Positions 22,027 through 29,174 of a stretch of DNA of 30,181 bases are shown one piece after another. The notes under the pieces were generated by a model. That model was not told the DNA's origin, did not search any database, and saw nothing but the letters and a program-made list of their open reading frames with translations. Source of the stretch: CAZUPF01 sp964622035 (GTDB lineage Bacteria; Patescibacteriota; WWE3; JAUXAW01; JAYEID01); contig CAZUPF010000003.1 of assembly GCA_964622035.1 (NCBI GenBank), forward strand, positions 1 through 30,181, in the 5' to 3' direction. Position numbers and translations under genes: made by a program. Each line of letters starts with the position of its first letter. Positions within the stretch are counted from its first letter, which is position 1.

Positions 22027-23020
22027 TGATTGGCGCCTCTAACCCCAGGTGCTTAAACGCTTTTTCGGTTGCCACGCGACCCCGGGCGGTTTTTTTCAAA
22101 AAGCCGACTTGCATAAGGTACGGCTCGAGAACCTCTTCGATTGTTCCGGAGTCCTCCGCCAGAGCGGCGCAAAGAGTTTTGATGCCCACCGGCCCGCCGG
22201 AAAACTGGGTGCAGATGAGCCTTAGTAATTGGCAATCCTCGCGGGTTAGGCCAAAGCAATCTACCCCCTGTTGGTCCAACGCCTGTTGGACCGTTTCTAA
22301 ATCTATCATATCCTGTTTGTTCACTTGGGCAAAGTCCCGAGCTCGTTTTAGCAGCCGGTTGGCAATACGGGGCGTGCCGCGGGCTCGTCGGGCCACCTCT
22401 CTGGCTGCGTCGCTGTCGATTTTGATTGCCAGAATACTGCAAGAGCGTTCCACAATCTTTTGTAGCTCCCCCTCATTATAAAAGCGCAGGCGGTGTAGAG
22501 CCCCGAAACGGTCGCGTAGGGGAGAGCTCATCAGGCCAATCCGGGTTGTCGCCCCGATCAGGGTAAACTGTGGTAACTCCAGGCGGACACTGCGGGCTGA
22601 GGGGCCTTTACCGATAATAATGTCCAGCGCAAAATCCTCCATGGCGGGGTACAGCACCTCCTCGATAATTTTAGAGAGGCGGTGGATCTCATCAATGAAG
22701 AGGATATCTTTGGGTGAAAGGTTGGTAAGAATGGCCGCCAAATCACCAGCCTTTTCGATCGCCGGTCCGGAGGTGATGCGGATCTGGACGCCTGTTTCCT
22801 GGGCTAGGACTTGTGCGAGAGTGGTCTTGCCAAGCCCCGGTGGGCCGTAGAAAAGAATGTGCTCCATGGGCTCACTGCGGTTTTGGGCCGCTTGGAGGAA
22901 GATTGACAGTTTTTCTTTGAGCTCCGCTTGACCGATGAAGTCGGTAAAGATCTGCGGTCGGAGGGTTTTCTCGAGAGCTGCTTCTTCGTGGTTTTCTGTG
23001 GTCGGTTTTTCTTTGGGCAT
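22019..23020 (-). CDS. ruvB: Holliday junction helicase motor RuvB (333 aa)
   Basis: RuvB is the hexameric ATPase that drives branch migration with RuvA. LRPQIFTDFIGQAELKEKL opens the protein; Walker A is GPPGLGKTT (59-67), Walker B is ILFIDEIHRLS, sensor 1 is LIGATTRIGLMSSPLRDRFG, and the arginine-containing GTPRIANRLLKR follows. The C-terminal winged helix ends the protein. The ATG at 23020 lies 7 bases after an extended -10 box, so the mRNA should be leaderless. It heads a long operon of sugar and acetate genes. It is separated from ruvC-ruvA by the serpin-like cassette, whereas these genes usually adjoin. Confidence 0.96.
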   Translation of the reverse strand: MPKEKPTTENHEEAALEKTLRPQIFTDFIGQAELKEKLSIFLQAAQNRSEPMEHILFYGPPGLGKTTLAQVLAQETGVQIRITSGPAIEKAGDLAAILTNLSPKDILFIDEIHRLSKIIEEVLYPAMEDFALDIIIGKGPSARSVRLELPQFTLIGATTRIGLMSSPLRDRFGALHRLRFYNEGELQKIVERSCSILAIKIDSDAAREVARRARGTPRIANRLLKRARDFAQVNKQDMIDLETVQQALDQQGVDCFGLTREDCQLLRLICTQFSGGPVGIKTLCAALAEDSGTIEEVLEPYLMQVGFLKKTARGRVATEKAFKHLGLEAPIND

Positions 23021-23027
23021 CGTAATT

Positions 23028-23056
23028 ATGATAGCAGATGTGGCTGACTCTCGTCA
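23028..23056 (-). promoter_or_regulatory. Promoter of the ruvB-led operon, leaderless
   Basis: On the minus strand an extended -10, TGC-TATCAT (23028-23033), lies 7 bases before the ruvB ATG. A -35-like TGACGA lies at 23051-23056, 17 bp away. It is the only clear promoter found for the eight-gene operon. Confidence 0.55.
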
Positions 23057-23113
23057 CCATCGAGGTAAGCTCGGGGGGGCTTCTGAATATATTTTTCTAC
23101 GGGTATTGCTGTG

Positions 23114-23173
23114 ATGGGGTTTCTCGAATGGTTACGAGGTAAAAAAGAGGCTAGAACCTCGGTGAGATTCTAG
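23114..23173 (+). other. 19-residue open frame, possible gene remnant
   Basis: MGFLEWLRGKKEARTSVRF reads like the start of a small bacterial protein and stops inside the terminator hairpin of the serpin-like unit. No ribosome site is present. It may be the stump of a gene cut when the cassette was inserted, or chance. Confidence 0.2.
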
Positions 23174-23175
23174 CC
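23141..23175 (-). terminator. Rho-independent terminator of the serpin-like unit
   Basis: On the minus strand GGCTAGAA pairs perfectly with TTCTAGCC, with an inner CTC/GAG, followed by TCTTTTTT (T-run at 23141-23146). It lies 35 bases past the stop of the second serpin-like gene and closes the cassette. Confidence 0.9.
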
Positions 23176-23209
23176 GTGATGCCACAGGGCGTGGCGTTGG
23201 TTTCCGTAC

Positions 23210-24079
23210 TTATTCGCCGAGGCTGCCCGGATTCTTCCAGTCCTCCGGGGTGATGTGCCCGACGAAAAGTGGTCGGCTCATGCCCTCGCGCTCGATCCAC
23301 ATCAGGAAAGGGCGATCTACGACATAGTTTGGCATGGTTTGGGTAAAGCACTCCAGAGTGACGGCAATAGCCACGGCGCTTTTGGCCCGTGCTCCCTTCT
23401 CGTTCATCTTCAGGATCGTTTGTTGGAGCGCTTGCGAGATGAACGCGCGCCGGCTGCTGGGTTCCTGCTTCGTCCACATGCCTAGAAGCCAGTCGAGGTT
23501 AATCTGCTGGTCCAGATCGACCATTGGGAAGATCAGTCCGCCGTAATCACCACAGGCCCCCGCTCCTTTGAGGAGCTTTTTGGTCAGACCGACCAAGTCA
23601 AACCCCTCTGGCGGGCTGTCAAGTACCGTTATGAAGACGGTATCCCCGCTCTTGGTGGCCAGCCGAGCGATAGGGTTGCGCCTTCCCGGTGAGGTGAGAA
23701 AGCTAGTGCCCTCTCCGCTCAGTAGAACTCCGGGGTAGGTCTGCTCGTCCGGGGTCATGATTGTGCTGATCTTTCCCTCGTGAAGCCACTCGACCAACAA
23801 GTTTAGAACGCTGGCGACACCGAAGGTATCCTGGTCAAAAGGCTCTAGCTCAATCGAAAATCCCCGTTCGGCAAGGAACTGATTGATCTCCTCGGCGCTC
23901 CACGAGGCCAGACTCTCGATCTCCGCGATACCGATCTCCTCACGGCAGGCGAGGAAGAATTCCGCAAGGAATCTCGCCTGGGTTGGATTGGTGGCATTCC
24001 ATTGGCGTTTCGGACCAAGGACGTCCTCGGCCGTAACTAAGGCCGAGACAATAGGCAGAGTTACGACTGTTGTGCTCAT
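23210..24079 (-). CDS. Serpin-like protein B (289 aa)
   Basis: The C-terminal third matches the serpin pattern: FPMVDLDQQINLDWL (184-198), a hinge MNEKGARAKSAVAIAV (225-240; serpin consensus is close to NEEGTEAAAATA), a variable loop, then VVDRPFLMWIE (253-263; serpin signature xADRPFLFxI) and PLFVGHI. An upstream block, NPIARLATKSGDTVFI (135-150), fits the serpin strand before the LPK region. Canonical serpins are 350-400 residues, so about 80 N-terminal residues are missing or replaced. No signal peptide is evident. If serpin numbering holds, P1-P1' would be E243-C244. A strong GGAGGAG lies just before the ATG. It is the second gene of a two-gene unit, 27 bases after its paralogue. Confidence 0.6.
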   Translation of the reverse strand: MSTTVVTLPIVSALVTAEDVLGPKRQWNATNPTQARFLAEFFLACREEIGIAEIESLASWSAEEINQFLAERGFSIELEPFDQDTFGVASVLNLLVEWLHEGKISTIMTPDEQTYPGVLLSGEGTSFLTSPGRRNPIARLATKSGDTVFITVLDSPPEGFDLVGLTKKLLKGAGACGDYGGLIFPMVDLDQQINLDWLLGMWTKQEPSSRRAFISQALQQTILKMNEKGARAKSAVAIAVTLECFTQTMPNYVVDRPFLMWIEREGMSRPLFVGHITPEDWKNPGSLGE

Positions 24080-24106
24080 GTTCTCCTCCTTCGGGAGTTC
24101 CCTATA

Positions 24107-24982
24107 TCACAGGTTGTGAATGGATCCGGCTTTCTTCCAGGAATCACTGCCGGCGTAGAAGACCGCTATTGGTAAGACCGGGGCGATAGAGTCTTGCGTG
24201 AACCAGCCGGCAAAGGGTTGATTGAAGTGCAGCGGGCCAGGACCAATCGCACATTTACGCACCCCGACGCCGCTAGCGACCTTGGCCCGCGCCCCCTCCT
24301 CGTTCATTCGGAACTTGAATTGCTGACTTGCCTGGTAGATGTACCAGGGGGTCCCATCGTCTTCGGTAGTATCGGCCCCCTCGAGCCAACTGATGTCAGG
24401 CTTGAGGTTGAAATCAACCATCGGCAACTCGGCTCCAGCGTAGCGAGCTGTTCGAGAGTGCTGCAGGTCCATAACCATGAAGGCGAACTTGACCAAGTCT
24501 GCTGGTGAGGACAGCGCATCAAACATCATTAGCCAGAGAGAGTCCCCGCTCTTGGTTTTGAGTCTAGCCAGCGGATGTTCGAAGGTGCCAACCTTGAAGA
24601 ACTCGACCCCCTCGGCGGGGATAGCGAAACCGTCGTGGGTTTTTCCGTCCTTCCCGTGGATGTTGCAGAGCGAGGCTTGGTAGAGCCACTCCACAAGCAT
24701 GTCCAGGATGCTGACGGCCCCGATTCCATCCAGCGGCTCGTCAAACATCGGATCGAAGCCGTTTGCGGTCAGGAACTCGTTGAGCACTAGCCAGTCAACC
24801 GAGGCTTTAGCCTTGAGATTGTGCAGTTGACCAACCAGCCCCTTGAATCTCGCGTAAAGCTCAAAGAACCACCCCTGAGTGTTGTTGTAAGTTCCCCATG
24901 CCCGATCGTACCCGAGGTGCTCCTTCTCTAGTGTGTGGAGTGCATCCATGATCGTGATCACATCCATTGCCATCGTTGCCAT
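24107..24982 (-). CDS. Serpin-like protein A, paralogue of B (291 aa)
   Basis: It shares four blocks with protein B: SILDMLVEWLYQ (91-102), HPLARLKTKSGDSLW (136-150), LPMVDFNLKPDISWL (186-200) and the hinge MNEEGARAKVASGVGV (226-241). The last fits serpin P17-P4 well, with Glu, Gly and small residues at the expected spots. The segment after the hinge (RKCAIGPGPLHFNQPFAGWF) differs from B, and the signature keeps only QPFxxWF. By serpin counting P1 would be C244, with R242 and K243 before it. N-terminal residues 1-80 are unlike B. No signal peptide is clear. AAGGAGG lies 8 bases before the ATG. It is the first gene after a strong promoter with a palindrome in its spacer and a leader of about 110 bases. 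Confidence 0.57.
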   Translation of the reverse strand: MATMAMDVITIMDALHTLEKEHLGYDRAWGTYNNTQGWFFELYARFKGLVGQLHNLKAKASVDWLVLNEFLTANGFDPMFDEPLDGIGAVSILDMLVEWLYQASLCNIHGKDGKTHDGFAIPAEGVEFFKVGTFEHPLARLKTKSGDSLWLMMFDALSSPADLVKFAFMVMDLQHSRTARYAGAELPMVDFNLKPDISWLEGADTTEDDGTPWYIYQASQQFKFRMNEEGARAKVASGVGVRKCAIGPGPLHFNQPFAGWFTQDSIAPVLPIAVFYAGSDSWKKAGSIHNL

Positions 24983-25020
24983 AATTTTTCCTCCTTTTTA
25001 TGGCGTTTTTCTTTCCTGAC

Positions 25021-25040
25021 GACTATCCAAGACTATCCAA
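25021..25040. repeat. Tandem 10-bp direct repeat in the serpin-like leader
   Basis: GACTATCCAA occurs twice head to tail. On the transcribed (minus) strand this is TTGGATAGTC twice, lying in the leader between the promoter (25099) and the start codon (24982). It could be an operator or an RNA-binding site. Confidence 0.6.
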
Positions 25041-25098
25041 ATTGAAGAGTGCTTTCCTCCTTCCCCCTCTCATGCAAGAAATCCCACTGTGAGGGGAA

Positions 25099-25127
25099 AT
25101 TGTACCAGAACTGGTGCCAGAAGTCAA
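25099..25127 (-). promoter_or_regulatory. Promoter of the serpin-like unit with an operator-like palindrome
   Basis: On the minus strand TTGACT (25122-25127), exactly 17 bp, TACAAT (25099-25104). The spacer holds the palindrome ACCAGAACTGGT (25104-25115), perfect apart from its AA centre, placed where a bound protein would block polymerase. The promoter starts 18 bases past the ruvA stop. Confidence 0.75.
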
Positions 25128-25144
25128 TTCTATAGGGTTGGTAT

Positions 25145-25711
25145 TTAGGCGGCGAAGTTTTTGAGGGCTTGTTTGAGCTGCACTTCGGGGGGGAGCTGGC
25201 CATCCACATCTTTGAGAGCCTCAGCCGCCTCGGCTTTTTTGTAACCGAGGTTCATCAGGGCAGCCACAGCTTCCTCCTTCCGTGGCTCACCGCGGAAATC
25301 TAGCTCTTTGGCGCTACCTAGTTTGGATTGGAGATCAAGAATAATCCGACCGGCGGTCTTTTTGCCGATGCCGGAGACGGCGGCAAAGACCTCTGGTTGG
25401 GCCTCAGCGACGGCCTTCTTAATTTTCGCGACATTAGTTACCGAGAGCACGCCGAGGGCTATTTTGGGACCGACGCCGGAAACAGATATTAGGTGACGGA
25501 ATATTTCTAGGCGCGCGACATCGGTAAAGCCGTAGAGAGCCAAAATATCCTCGCGGACATAGAGGTGAGTGAAGAGTTCGATGGCCTCCCCTACTCTGGC
25601 TTTATTTAGTAAATTAGCGGATACAAATACTTCGTAGCCAATTGTCCCAGTTTGAATGACCAGCCGTTCGTGGTCTTTATGAATTGTTTTTCCAGAAATG
25701 AAACCAATCAT
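25145..25711 (-). CDS. ruvA: Holliday junction recognition protein RuvA (188 aa)
   Basis: RuvA tetramers hold the four-way junction and load RuvB. MIGFISGKTI opens domain I. The two helix-hairpin-helix motifs lie around LISVSGVGPKIALGVLS and AAVSGIGKKTAGRIILDL. The C-terminal RuvB-binding domain (EAVAALMNLGYKKAEAAEAL) is complete. An ATG 21 bases upstream exists, but ATG 25711 overlaps the ruvC stop as ATGA and matches the family start. It is the last gene of the iscS-iscU-ruvC-ruvA run. Confidence 0.95.
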   Translation of the reverse strand: MIGFISGKTIHKDHERLVIQTGTIGYEVFVSANLLNKARVGEAIELFTHLYVREDILALYGFTDVARLEIFRHLISVSGVGPKIALGVLSVTNVAKIKKAVAEAQPEVFAAVSGIGKKTAGRIILDLQSKLGSAKELDFRGEPRKEEAVAALMNLGYKKAEAAEALKDVDGQLPPEVQLKQALKNFAA

Positions 25712-26178
25712 CTCGCTGACATGGCGTGACAATAAGCGCAGGCGAGCGCGTCTGAAGCGTGATCCGGTTTGGGAATTTCGTCCAGATTAAGAAATTGTTG
25801 GACCATCCGTTGAACCTGCCCCTTCTCCGCCCGCCCGTAGCCGGTAAGGGCTACTTTAATCTCCAGAGGAGTATATTCGGCTACCTCAATATGCTTTTCG
25901 CCGCAGGTTAGCACTACCACCCCCCGCGCTTCTCCAACCTTCATTGCCGTCTTGGCGTTGGCGCCGAAGAAAAGCTCTTCGATGGCTACAACATCGGGGG
26001 TTAGCTTCTCGATCAAGCTTAACAGTTCTTGGTGGATCTTGCTTAACCGCTGCTCCAGCTGCTCCCCGGCAGCGGTCTGGATATTCCCGTAGCCCAAGAC
26101 CTCCCACCCACCTTGGCACTTTTTAATTGCTCCCCACCCCGTTTCGGCCAGTCCGGGGTCAATCCCGAGAATGATCAT
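25708..26178 (-). CDS. ruvC: Holliday junction endonuclease RuvC (156 aa)
   Basis: RuvC cuts the Holliday junction symmetrically. Acidic catalytic residues are in ILGIDPGLAETGWG (D7), VAIEELFFGANAKTA and the C-terminal DHASDALACAYCH. The length is normal. The start is ATG 26178, which agrees with the family start (MIILGIDPG) and overlaps the end of iscU by 20 bases. The frame upstream of it is antisense-like. Confidence 0.95.
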   Translation of the reverse strand: MIILGIDPGLAETGWGAIKKCQGGWEVLGYGNIQTAAGEQLEQRLSKIHQELLSLIEKLTPDVVAIEELFFGANAKTAMKVGEARGVVVLTCGEKHIEVAEYTPLEIKVALTGYGRAEKGQVQRMVQQFLNLDEIPKPDHASDALACAYCHAMSAR

Positions 26179-26578
26179 TTCTACTATTTCGGTACTTGTT
26201 GATAGCCTTCTTGACTGCTTCAGTGGCGAGCATTGAACAATGTTCTTTGACGGGTGGGAGACCATTCAGCGCCTCGCTGAGGACTTTGTTGGTCAGCTTC
26301 TCCGCCTCCGCTAGCGATTTGCCCTTGATCAATTCGGTAGCCATTGACGAGGTGGCAATAGCCGCGCCGCAACCGAGGGTTTTGAACTTAATGTCCTCAA
26401 TATACTCCTCAGTTTCGCCACCGGTCGCCTCTCGCTGACCAACCTTTAAATACATTTCCATAATGTCACCACAGACGGGGTTGCCAACCCGGACAGCGGC
26501 GTCGGGATTGGTGATCTCTCCCATGTTACGAGGGTTAAAAAAGTGGTCCATTACTTTTTTTGAGTAGAGTTCTTTCAT
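26159..26578 (-). CDS. iscU: Iron-sulfur cluster scaffold IscU/NifU type (139 aa)
   Basis: The scaffold receives sulfur from the desulfurase and builds clusters on three cysteines, all present: GNPVCGD (C36), KTLGCGAAIATSS and KEHCSMLATEA. The N-terminal YSKKVMDHFFNPRNMGEI is standard. GGGAGGAAG lies just before the ATG. It follows iscS after 16 bases. The SufU-type insertion is not obvious, so IscU/NifU-N is preferred. Confidence 0.92.
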   Translation of the reverse strand: MKELYSKKVMDHFFNPRNMGEITNPDAAVRVGNPVCGDIMEMYLKVGQREATGGETEEYIEDIKFKTLGCGAAIATSSMATELIKGKSLAEAEKLTNKVLSEALNGLPPVKEHCSMLATEAVKKAINKYRNSRNDHSRD

Positions 26579-26594
26579 AAAACTTCCTCCCTGG

Positions 26595-27848
26595 TTAAAT
26601 TAGTTTAAAACAGCCCTCCTCAGGCGATACCTCGGGCGTTGGTCCCTTTTCGGTTTTTTGCGGTGCCATGCCACGAAGACGCGTGATAATGGGCGGAAGT
26701 TTCTCCAAGGCATACTTAATCTCCTTTTCGGTTGTGAACTTACTTAAGCTGAGCCGTAGGCTGGTGTGGGCGACCTCGGCGGAAATACCCATGGCCAAGA
26801 GAACATGGGACGGTGCCAGATTTCCTGAAGTGCAGGCCGATCCGGAAGAGGCCGCAATACCGGCTTGATCGAGTAGCAGAAGAATGGCTTCACCCTCGGC
26901 ACCAGGAAAAGCAAAACTGGCGATATGGGGGCTCCGCTGTTTGGGGTGGCCGGTGAGTTGGGCGTGAGGAATTTTTTTGAGCACACCGTCAATTAGCTGG
27001 TCACGGAGCCGCCCAACCCTCTTCCCTACTCGATCGCGACTCTTGGCCGCTAGTTCAACTGCTTTTCCAAGCCCGACAATGTAGGGCACATTTTCGGTGC
27101 CGGCCCGCTGGTGGTACTCTTGCCCGCCGCCGTGAATTTGGGGAGTTAGTTTTGTTCCCTCACGGACGTAGAGAGCGCCGATTCCCTTCGGGGTATGAAA
27201 CTTATGACCCGAAAGACTTAGAAGATCAACACCAAGATCTTGAACATTTACAGCTAGGTATTCAACGGCCTGGACGGCGTCGGTGTGGAAATAAGGGTAA
27301 TTGCGCCCTTTCCGCGCGTGTTTAATTAGTTGGCCGATCTCTTTGATCGGTTCGATGGTACCAGTTTCATTATTAACATACATGATCGAGACCAAGATCG
27401 TTTCTTCTTTGATTAGCTGCTCAATTTCAGCGGGATCAATCAGTCCCTGCCCGTCAACGGTGAGCCACGAGACTTCGGCCTGGCTAGTTTTTTCTAGATA
27501 GTGCCCGATGTCGTGAACGCAGTGATGCTCAATGGGGGAAATAATGATGTGCGGCCGCTTCCCATCTCCAAAACGCGGATCATTTAGTCGGGCATGCTCC
27601 ACAACACCTTTTAGGGCGAGGTTGTTGGCCTCAGTAGCGCAAGAAGTAAAGATTATTTCCTGAGGCTTAGCCGCCCCCAAAGCGCTGGCAATCTTGGCCC
27701 GAGCCTCGTCAACGGCCACGCGGGCCTCCTGGCCCCAAGCATGAATTGAGCTGGGGTTACCATACTTTTTAGTGAGATAAGGAGCCATTGCTTTTACGAC
27801 TTCGGGATCGGGTTTGGTTGTGGCGGCGTTATCAAGATAAGTTTTCAT
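26595..27848 (-). CDS. iscS: Cysteine desulfurase IscS/NifS (417 aa)
   Basis: This PLP enzyme removes sulfur from cysteine for Fe-S clusters and tRNA thiolation. MKTYLDNAATTKPDPEVV opens the fold. CATEANNLALKG and SGHKFHTPKGIGALY hold the cofactor, with the lysine in SGHKFH. The active cysteine is in SSGSACTSG near residue 330, in the long flexible loop typical of class I enzymes. A C-terminal extension (about 395-417) ends EEGCFKLI. An extended -10 box (TGT-TAAAAT) 9 bases before the ATG suggests a leaderless mRNA. It lies between thiI and iscU, so it probably serves both. Confidence 0.94.
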   Translation of the reverse strand: MKTYLDNAATTKPDPEVVKAMAPYLTKKYGNPSSIHAWGQEARVAVDEARAKIASALGAAKPQEIIFTSCATEANNLALKGVVEHARLNDPRFGDGKRPHIIISPIEHHCVHDIGHYLEKTSQAEVSWLTVDGQGLIDPAEIEQLIKEETILVSIMYVNNETGTIEPIKEIGQLIKHARKGRNYPYFHTDAVQAVEYLAVNVQDLGVDLLSLSGHKFHTPKGIGALYVREGTKLTPQIHGGGQEYHQRAGTENVPYIVGLGKAVELAAKSRDRVGKRVGRLRDQLIDGVLKKIPHAQLTGHPKQRSPHIASFAFPGAEGEAILLLLDQAGIAASSGSACTSGNLAPSHVLLAMGISAEVAHTSLRLSLSKFTTEKEIKYALEKLPPIITRLRGMAPQKTEKGPTPEVSPEEGCFKLI

Positions 27849-27857
27849 TGTGGGTTG

Positions 27858-27863
27858 ATTTTA
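27858..27863 (-). promoter_or_regulatory. Extended -10 box of iscS
   Basis: TGT-TAAAAT on the minus strand ends 9 bases before the iscS ATG. No clear -35 is seen. Confidence 0.5.
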
Positions 27864-27919
27864 ACACAGGTTCCCGGGCGGCTCGCCTACTTAGGGGGTG
27901 ACAGCCCACAAAGATGGGA

Positions 27920-29104
27920 TTACTGGGAGAAGATTTCAGTGGTGGTTTGTTTCAGTGCTTCCGTGAGCAGTTTTTCCTGGTCTAACACTTCTTCCGCTTT
28001 TTCCACATCAACTAATCGGGCCTTTATTTCGGGGTGCTGGGGAACGAAAAGAGAGCAGCAGTCTTGGTGTGGCTGAATTGAGATGTCGTAGGTGCCAATC
28101 TTCCTAGCTTGCTCGATGATCTCTTGTTTATCCATGCCGATTAGTGGTCGGAGAATAGGCAGTCTGGTGGCGGTACTGGTGACGGCTAAGTTCTCCAGTG
28201 TTTGCGAGGCGACTTGTCCCAAGCTTTCTCCGGTGACTAGCGCTTTCGCCCTTTCCTTCTCAGCGACGCGCTCCGCTAGACGTAGCATCATCCGGCGGTA
28301 AAGAAGTACTCGCAACTTGACCGGGCACTTAGCGACGATCTCTTTCTGAATTTCCAGTAGCGGTACCAGGTATAGCTTGGCCCCCTGCTGCCATTGACCT
28401 AGGATTTGGGCCAGCTCTTTGACCTTTTCTTGCGAAGCAATATCTGTTTGCGGGTAGCTATGGCAATGGACGAAAACGCATTTAGCGCCCCGTTTCATAA
28501 TTCGCCAAGCGGCGACCGGGGAATCAATCCCGCCGGAAAGGAGGGTGACGACTTTGCCGGCGGTGGCAGTTGGTAAGCCCCCTGGTCCGGAGATCTTTTC
28601 AAAGTAGAACAGGATGTTTTTGGAGAGTAGCTCAATAAAGCAGGTTAGATCAGCTTTTTCGAGATTAACTTGCGCTCCGGACTGTTCTTTAATGAATCCC
28701 CCGACCCGAAACTCGATATCACGAGAGGTCAGCGGGAAGCTCTTATCGGCTCGGCTGGCGCGGACCCTAAATGTAGAGAACTGCTCATCCTTAACCTCCT
28801 GCCAGATAGCGTGCTTGAGGGTATCCAGATCGCGCTCGGCGAGATGGGCGGCGGAGAAATTGGCGATACCGAAAACTCTTTTCAACCGATGTGTTATTTG
28901 AGGGAGGGAATCTGCTGGGTAGTCGGGCGGTAATTTCAAAAAAAGTCGCCCGTACAACCGTTGCAGGGGTCGGGTTCCTAAAGGGGGCGTGATGTCAGCC
29001 AAAGAGTGCCTAATGTTTTCGGCTAGTTTCTTTTCGAAAAATGACCGATTAGCGCCCTTTAGCGCAAGCTCCCCATAATGGATTAAGATTCCTTTGGTGT
29101 TCAT
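27920..29104 (-). CDS. thiI: tRNA 4-thiouridine synthase ThiI, no rhodanese domain (394 aa)
   Basis: ThiI adenylates U8 of tRNA and inserts sulfur. The N-terminal ferredoxin-like and THUMP domains (about 1-165, with IHYGELALKGANRSFFEKKL) are followed by the PP-loop VTLLSGGIDSPVAAWRIMKRG. Later motifs VHCHSYPQTD and LVTGESLGQVASQTLENL are typical. At 394 residues it lacks the C-terminal rhodanese domain of the E. coli protein, like the Bacillus form, which takes sulfur from a partner desulfurase; the adjacent iscS is the obvious candidate. ATG 29104 is preferred over upstream starts: GGGGAG lies 5 bases before it and the -10 box TAAAAT at 29116-29121. Confidence 0.93.
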   Translation of the reverse strand: MNTKGILIHYGELALKGANRSFFEKKLAENIRHSLADITPPLGTRPLQRLYGRLFLKLPPDYPADSLPQITHRLKRVFGIANFSAAHLAERDLDTLKHAIWQEVKDEQFSTFRVRASRADKSFPLTSRDIEFRVGGFIKEQSGAQVNLEKADLTCFIELLSKNILFYFEKISGPGGLPTATAGKVVTLLSGGIDSPVAAWRIMKRGAKCVFVHCHSYPQTDIASQEKVKELAQILGQWQQGAKLYLVPLLEIQKEIVAKCPVKLRVLLYRRMMLRLAERVAEKERAKALVTGESLGQVASQTLENLAVTSTATRLPILRPLIGMDKQEIIEQARKIGTYDISIQPHQDCCSLFVPQHPEIKARLVDVEKAEEVLDQEKLLTEALKQTTTEIFSQ

Positions 29105-29115
29105 AACTGCTCCCC

Positions 29116-29121
29116 ATTTTA
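29116..29121 (-). promoter_or_regulatory. Extended -10 box of thiI
   Basis: TGG-TAAAAT on the minus strand, 11 bases before the ATG, leaving a leader of only about 5 bases that contains little of the GGGGAG motif. Confidence 0.5.
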
Positions 29122-29159
29122 CCATTTTCTCACCCACTGCCCCAGCTCGGCAAAAACTA

Positions 29160-29168
29160 TGGTATAAT
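29160..29168 (+). promoter_or_regulatory. Extended -10 promoter of the tRNA-like RNA
   Basis: TGG-TATAAT, a consensus extended -10 box. The -35 region is poor. Transcription should start near 29175. Confidence 0.6.
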
Positions 29169-29174
29169 TAATCC

